Shown here: in pieces, positions 60,842-64,000 of the stretch
Layout of the letters: each line of letters starts with the position of its first letter
Position numbering within the stretch: the first letter of the stretch is position 1
From: Lacunisphaera sp.
GTDB lineage: Bacteria > Verrucomicrobiota > Verrucomicrobiia > Opitutales > Opitutaceae
DNA: 64,000 nucleotides
Direction of reading: 5' to 3'
Assembly (NCBI GenBank): GCA_029945445.1
Contig: JAQSCO010000055.1
Coordinates: forward strand, 51,445 to 115,444
Position numbers and translations under genes: made by a program
Notes under the pieces: generated by a model
The model's database searches: none
The model's input: the letters and a program-made list of their open reading frames with translations, nothing else
Told to the model about the DNA's origin: nothing

Positions 60842-62485
60842 TTATTTCCGGCGACGGGGTGTCGCTTTGAGGGCTAGCTTGGTTTGGCCGCCGGCCGACG
60901 GCGGCGCGCCACCGTGGGCGCGGATGGCGGCGGCGCGGGCCTGGATGGCGGCGAGCTCCGGCGCGCCGATGCGCGCGAGGTTTTTCACCTGGAGCGCCAT
61001 GCGCTGGTTGGCGGCGAGCAGGGGGGAGTGCCGGTGAAGGAAATCCCAATAGAGCGTGGTGAAGGGGCAGGCGTCGTCGCCGGTGCGCTTGGCGGGATCG
61101 AAGCGGCAGCCCGCGCAATAGTTGCTCATGCGTGCGATGTAGTTGCCGGTGGCGACGTAGGGCTTGGAGGCGAGCAGCCCGCCGTCCGCGTATTGCGACA
61201 TGCCATGCGTGTTGGGCAGCTCCACCCACTCGACCGCATCCACATACACGCCCAGATACCAGGCGCAGATTTCCGCCGGGCGCACGCCGAGTAGGAGCGA
61301 ATACAGCCCCGTCACCATCAGTCGCTGGATGTGGTGGGCGTGACCGTGCTGCATCGTCTGCCCAATCGCGGCGCGCAGGCAGGCCATGTCGGTCTTACCG
61401 GACCAGTAGAACTCCGGCAACGGCTCCTCGGCGCGCAGGGCGTTGGTTGCCGCGTAGTCCGGCATCCGCAGCCAGTAGATGCCGCGCACGTATTCGCGCC
61501 AGCCGAGGATTTGCCGGATAAACCCTTCGGCGGCGGCCAACGGCACCGCGCCGCTGCGGTAGGCCTGCTCGGCCGCCGCAAGAACCTCGCGCGGATCGAG
61601 CAGCTTGAGGTTCATCGCCGCCGAGAGTCGCGAATGATACAGCCATGGTTCGTCGGTCCACATCGCGTCTTGATAGGTGCCGAAATCGCGCAGCCGGTGC
61701 GCGATGAAATCTTGCAGCGCCGCCCGTCCCTGCGCGGGCGTGAGCGGCCAGTCAAAATGATCGAGTTCGCCGGGATGCGCGGCGAAGCGGGTCCGCACCA
61801 GCGCCAGCACCTCGGCGGTCAGCGCATCAGGCGGAAAGGCTACGGGCGCGCGCAACCCGACCGGGCCTCCCTGCGGGAAGCGGCCGCGATTGTCGTGGTC
61901 GAAGTTCCACTGCCCGCCCTCGGGCTCGCCGGTGGCGTCGAGCAGCACGCGGTGGCGGCGGCGCATCTCGCGATAAAAAAATTCCATGCGCAACTGCTTG
62001 CGCCCTTCCGCGTGGGCGCGGAATTCCTCGGCGCTGCACAGGAAATGCCGGTCGGCCCGGATCTCCAGTGGCACGTCCAGCCTGGCGGCGGCGGCGACGA
62101 GCTCGGCGCGCACGCGCCATTCACCGGGCTCGGTCATGATCAGCTTGGTCGGCCGCAGGGCGCCCGCGGCCCGGGCGAGCTCGGTGCCGAGGGTGTGCGT
62201 GTTGGCCGGATCATCGAGCGTGACGTAGGTGACCCGCCTCCCGGTCGCTCGCTGCGCTTCGCGGAAGTGACGCATCGCGGCGAGGAAGATCGCGATGCGC
62301 GGCTTGGTCGAGGTGACGTGGGTCGATTCGCCTGCGACTTCGGCCAGCCACACGCCATCCTGCGCGGGGTCGAAGCCGTCGAAGGCCGCGGCGTCCGCGT
62401 TCAACTGATCGCCGAGGATGAGAATCAGGTGCCGTGTAGTCTTCGGCGGCGGCGTTGCGCGGGTGGATTTTGGGGGGCGGCTCAT
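60842..62485 (-). CDS. FeS-type bacterial photolyase/cryptochrome (PhrB-like)
   Basis: A 547-residue flavoprotein of the FeS-BCP (CryPro) class, which repairs (6-4) photoproducts with light in known members. The N-terminal domain starts HLILILGDQLNADAAAFDGF. The FAD region contains GWREYVRGIYWLRMPDY, and YIARMSNYCAGCRFDPAKR then GDDACPF carries cysteines of the 4Fe-4S site; FLHRHSPLLAANQRM ends the domain. A polar N-terminal extension of about 15 residues precedes the first strand. The DUF2256 gene follows immediately. Confidence 0.93.
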   Translation of the reverse strand: MSRPPKSTRATPPPKTTRHLILILGDQLNADAAAFDGFDPAQDGVWLAEVAGESTHVTSTKPRIAIFLAAMRHFREAQRATGRRVTYVTLDDPANTHTLGTELARAAGALRPTKLIMTEPGEWRVRAELVAAAARLDVPLEIRADRHFLCSAEEFRAHAEGRKQLRMEFFYREMRRRHRVLLDATGEPEGGQWNFDHDNRGRFPQGGPVGLRAPVAFPPDALTAEVLALVRTRFAAHPGELDHFDWPLTPAQGRAALQDFIAHRLRDFGTYQDAMWTDEPWLYHSRLSAAMNLKLLDPREVLAAAEQAYRSGAVPLAAAEGFIRQILGWREYVRGIYWLRMPDYAATNALRAEEPLPEFYWSGKTDMACLRAAIGQTMQHGHAHHIQRLMVTGLYSLLLGVRPAEICAWYLGVYVDAVEWVELPNTHGMSQYADGGLLASKPYVATGNYIARMSNYCAGCRFDPAKRTGDDACPFTTLYWDFLHRHSPLLAANQRMALQVKNLARIGAPELAAIQARAAAIRAHGGAPPSAGGQTKLALKATPRRRK

Positions 62486-62656
62486 CGCTTAACCTTTTCC
62501 AGGCAGTGAAAAACAACGAAGGCACACGGATCATCAGAGAGGTTTTCCAAGATGGGGACCCGGCCGATGGGCCAACGCATGGTGATCTGAATTGGAGTTT
62601 GGGGTTTCATTCGGGGCGCGGCGGGTCCGTTCGTGGTTCAAATGAATTGTTCCAGT
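62486..62656. other. Gap without a recognised gene
   Basis: No gene, RNA or clear repeat was recognised between the photolyase start and the SDR remnant. It may contain the promoter of the photolyase operon, but no convincing -35/-10 pair stood out. Confidence 0.4.
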
Positions 62657-62788
62657 TTAGGCAGCGTCGTCGGTTTGGCTGGTTTCGGCCCAGGCGTCGA
62701 GTTCGCTTGTGGCGGTGGTGAATTTGCGGCGCGTCTGGCCAAGGAAGCATTCGCCCAGCACGAGGCGCAGGGCGGTTGGTCGGTCGCC
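62657..62788 (-). pseudogene. C-terminal remnant of a short-chain dehydrogenase (SDR) gene
   Basis: A 43-codon minus-strand frame ending in TAA at 62657 reads ALRLVLGECFLGQTRRKF, then TTATSELDAWAETSQTDD. This fits the C-terminal tail of classical SDRs (LRLxLGxDAxxxxRxKL ... ELDAWExxSxxTD). The rest of the gene is absent: at 62789 the sequence switches abruptly to the 64-bp duplicate of the SUI1 gene end. Confidence 0.6.
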
Positions 62789-62852
62789 ACCAGCGCGAGA
62801 AGATCGCGCAGATCCTGGCCGAGGCCGGCTTCCGGCCGGTGTTCGCGGGCGG
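62789..62852. repeat. Second copy of the 64-bp SUI1-gene duplication
   Basis: Identical to 59303-59366 over 64 bp. The copy ends exactly where the acyltransferase stop codon begins (62853-62855) and starts where the SDR remnant stops, so both borders are recombination junctions. Confidence 0.93.
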
Positions 62853-63920
62853 CTAGCTCCGGCGCGGGACCAACAACTTCAGCAGCCATTTTGTGGCGCG
62901 GATCAGCCGGGCTTCGACTGCGCGGGAGAGCAGGATGGAAACGGATACGATGACGCCAAGCATCAGCAACCGGGACAGCGGCCGGTGGTTGGCGACGTTG
63001 ATGACCACGAGGGTCAAAAAAAGCCCCTGCAAGAGGTAGATCGAATATGAGGCGTCGCCGATCTTCAGCCAGAACCTCCATTTTTCAGATTTGAACAAGT
63101 CTTCTCGCGCCAAGCAGCAAAGCAACAGCAGCGCGGCAGGGAGCCCGAAGACGAAGGCTCGCGGGAAACCCGGTTGCACGAACGAAACGCGAATATCGAC
63201 GACATCGCGCGCATACGTGCTCAGAAAAAAGTCGTGCGCGGTGGGAACGCCCAGACCACGCGATCCGCAGTAGAGCGCGGCGACGAGCATCAGGAGGACC
63301 GCCGCCGGCAGGGCAAACGGCCGGCGGAAAACCTCCAGCAATCGTTCGCCCCCCATGCTGATGGCCGCGCCGACGACGAAGTATAGATTCATCGAGGATT
63401 TCAGGAATTCCAGCGGGTAGGAGTGACCCGGAATAAAATGAACGGCCACCAGCACGATGAGGAACAAGAGGGTGGTCAGGCGCACCAATCCCTTGCCGAG
63501 AACCAGCGCGCATAGGCCATAGAAAACATAGAAAAATGCCTCGTGGCAGAGAGTCCATCCCCCGGCGAGAATGGGGTGCGGGTCGATCGGGTAGAACAGC
63601 AGGGACCGGAGGAGCTTTTCGCGCTCGACCGGATAGCCGATGTGCGCGAGGCCGAAGGCGAGGCCCAGGGTGACCAGCCAATAGTAGGGGGCGACCCGGG
63701 AAAAACGGTTGATCAGGAAATGAACCGCGCCAGTCCTCGATTCGACCTGGGCCAGACTGCCGGCAATGACAAAGCCCGAGATGATAAAAAACAGATCGAC
63801 GCCGAACCCGCCGTCCAAGGGTCGCCCCCAATAGGGAAATTCCGGGAACAAATGCACCTGCAGCACCATCAGGACGGCCACGGCCCTCAGCACCTGGACG
63901 GAATTCAGTCTTGCTGCCAT
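62853..63920 (-). CDS. Acyltransferase 3 family membrane protein (OafA-like)
   Basis: A 355-residue inner-membrane acyltransferase with about ten helices that would O-acetylate a surface sugar. It starts LNSVQVLRAVAVLMVLQVH, has the catalytic-type histidine in this first helix, GVDLFFIISGFVIAGS in the second, and NRFSRVAPYYWL as the family arginine motif; DASYSIYLLQGLFL lies near the C-terminus. The stop codon abuts the 64-bp duplicate, so the last residues (KLLVPRRS) may have changed by rearrangement. The ATG is at 63920; the last 80 bases of the window show no gene. Confidence 0.9.
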   Translation of the reverse strand: MAARLNSVQVLRAVAVLMVLQVHLFPEFPYWGRPLDGGFGVDLFFIISGFVIAGSLAQVESRTGAVHFLINRFSRVAPYYWLVTLGLAFGLAHIGYPVEREKLLRSLLFYPIDPHPILAGGWTLCHEAFFYVFYGLCALVLGKGLVRLTTLLFLIVLVAVHFIPGHSYPLEFLKSSMNLYFVVGAAISMGGERLLEVFRRPFALPAAVLLMLVAALYCGSRGLGVPTAHDFFLSTYARDVVDIRVSFVQPGFPRAFVFGLPAALLLLCCLAREDLFKSEKWRFWLKIGDASYSIYLLQGLFLTLVVINVANHRPLSRLLMLGVIVSVSILLSRAVEARLIRATKWLLKLLVPRRS

Positions 63921-64000
63921 GTGGGCATCGTTCCGGAGGCGTTCATCTTGCGGCTTGATCTACCGGAATGCATCGATGCGTCGAGAGCGTAAAGGACAAC

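Noticed and set aside
62633..63050. Plus-strand frames running through the SUI1 duplicate
   Set aside because: They read the duplicate out of its original frame and continue antisense to the acyltransferase.
1..64000. CRISPR array, rRNA operon, tRNA genes, complete insertion sequence
   Set aside because: None was seen on reading: no regularly spaced direct repeats, no cloverleaf with CCA-adjacent T-arm, no transposase.

Overview
The window is GC-rich chromosomal DNA, apart from an AT-richer patch near 35.6-36.9 kb. The gene set fits a Gram-negative, didermic bacterium: kdsC-lptC-lptA-lptB for lipopolysaccharide, lipoprotein signals, and GDP-fucose genes. Adjacent RNase HIII and HII genes, hprK beside lptB, a VF530 protein, weak Shine-Dalgarno sequences and many long hairpin repeats between genes suggest Verrucomicrobiota, probably near Opitutaceae. 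That placement is inference from gene content; no rRNA or tRNA gene was seen.

Layout. 0-9 kb: a GNAT acetyltransferase, then on the minus strand a thioredoxin-like protein, a methyltransferase, an RsmB-type rRNA methyltransferase, an S9 peptidase and dnaE. 9-19.7 kb: rpsU, a TIM-barrel isomerase, an overlapping mutY/FAD-oxidoreductase pair, rnhC-rnhB, an NtrB-like kinase and NtrC-like regulator separated by small minus-strand genes, and an orphan PstS-like protein. 19.9-34 kb: valS, a RidA-like lipoprotein, a MetX-fold hydrolase, gmd-fcl, prfB with its programmed frameshift, an ATP-grasp-like protein and a 1,474-residue Sel1/coiled-coil/LysM protein. 34-36.9 kb is an accessory island: an integrase-N-like mini-protein, a HigA-like regulator, a toxin-antitoxin pair and two AT-rich genes.

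36.9-47.9 kb: sucC-sucD, a CII-like regulator, a DUF885 peptidase, rph, hprK, lptB-lptA-lptC-kdsC and a fused E1 dehydrogenase. 48-50 kb: an MhqR/MhqO/MhqD-like quinone-stress operon. 50-58.5 kb: rpiB, a lipoprotein, a HAD phosphatase, an EamA transporter and sucA-sucB-lpdA. 58.6-64 kb: a small protein, a SUI1-type factor, two tail-to-tail DoxX-like proteins, an FeS-type photolyase with its DUF2256 zinc-ribbon partner, a rearrangement scar and an acyltransferase. Together sucABCD and lpdA cover the 2-oxoglutarate to succinate steps of the TCA cycle.

The most striking signal is the relationship between repeats and genes. At least six families of hairpin repeats fill intergenic gaps, and members also sit in frame inside conserved genes (dnaE twice, lpdA, sucB; simpler repeats in sucB, the SUI1 gene and the kdsC 5' end). 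The copies in dnaE and lpdA are read in the same frame and give nearly the same peptide. Two unrelated AT-rich 21-bp palindromes also lie in frame in a methyltransferase gene and mutY. A perfect 64-bp copy of the SUI1 gene's 3' end abuts the remnant of a short-chain dehydrogenase gene and the acyltransferase stop codon.
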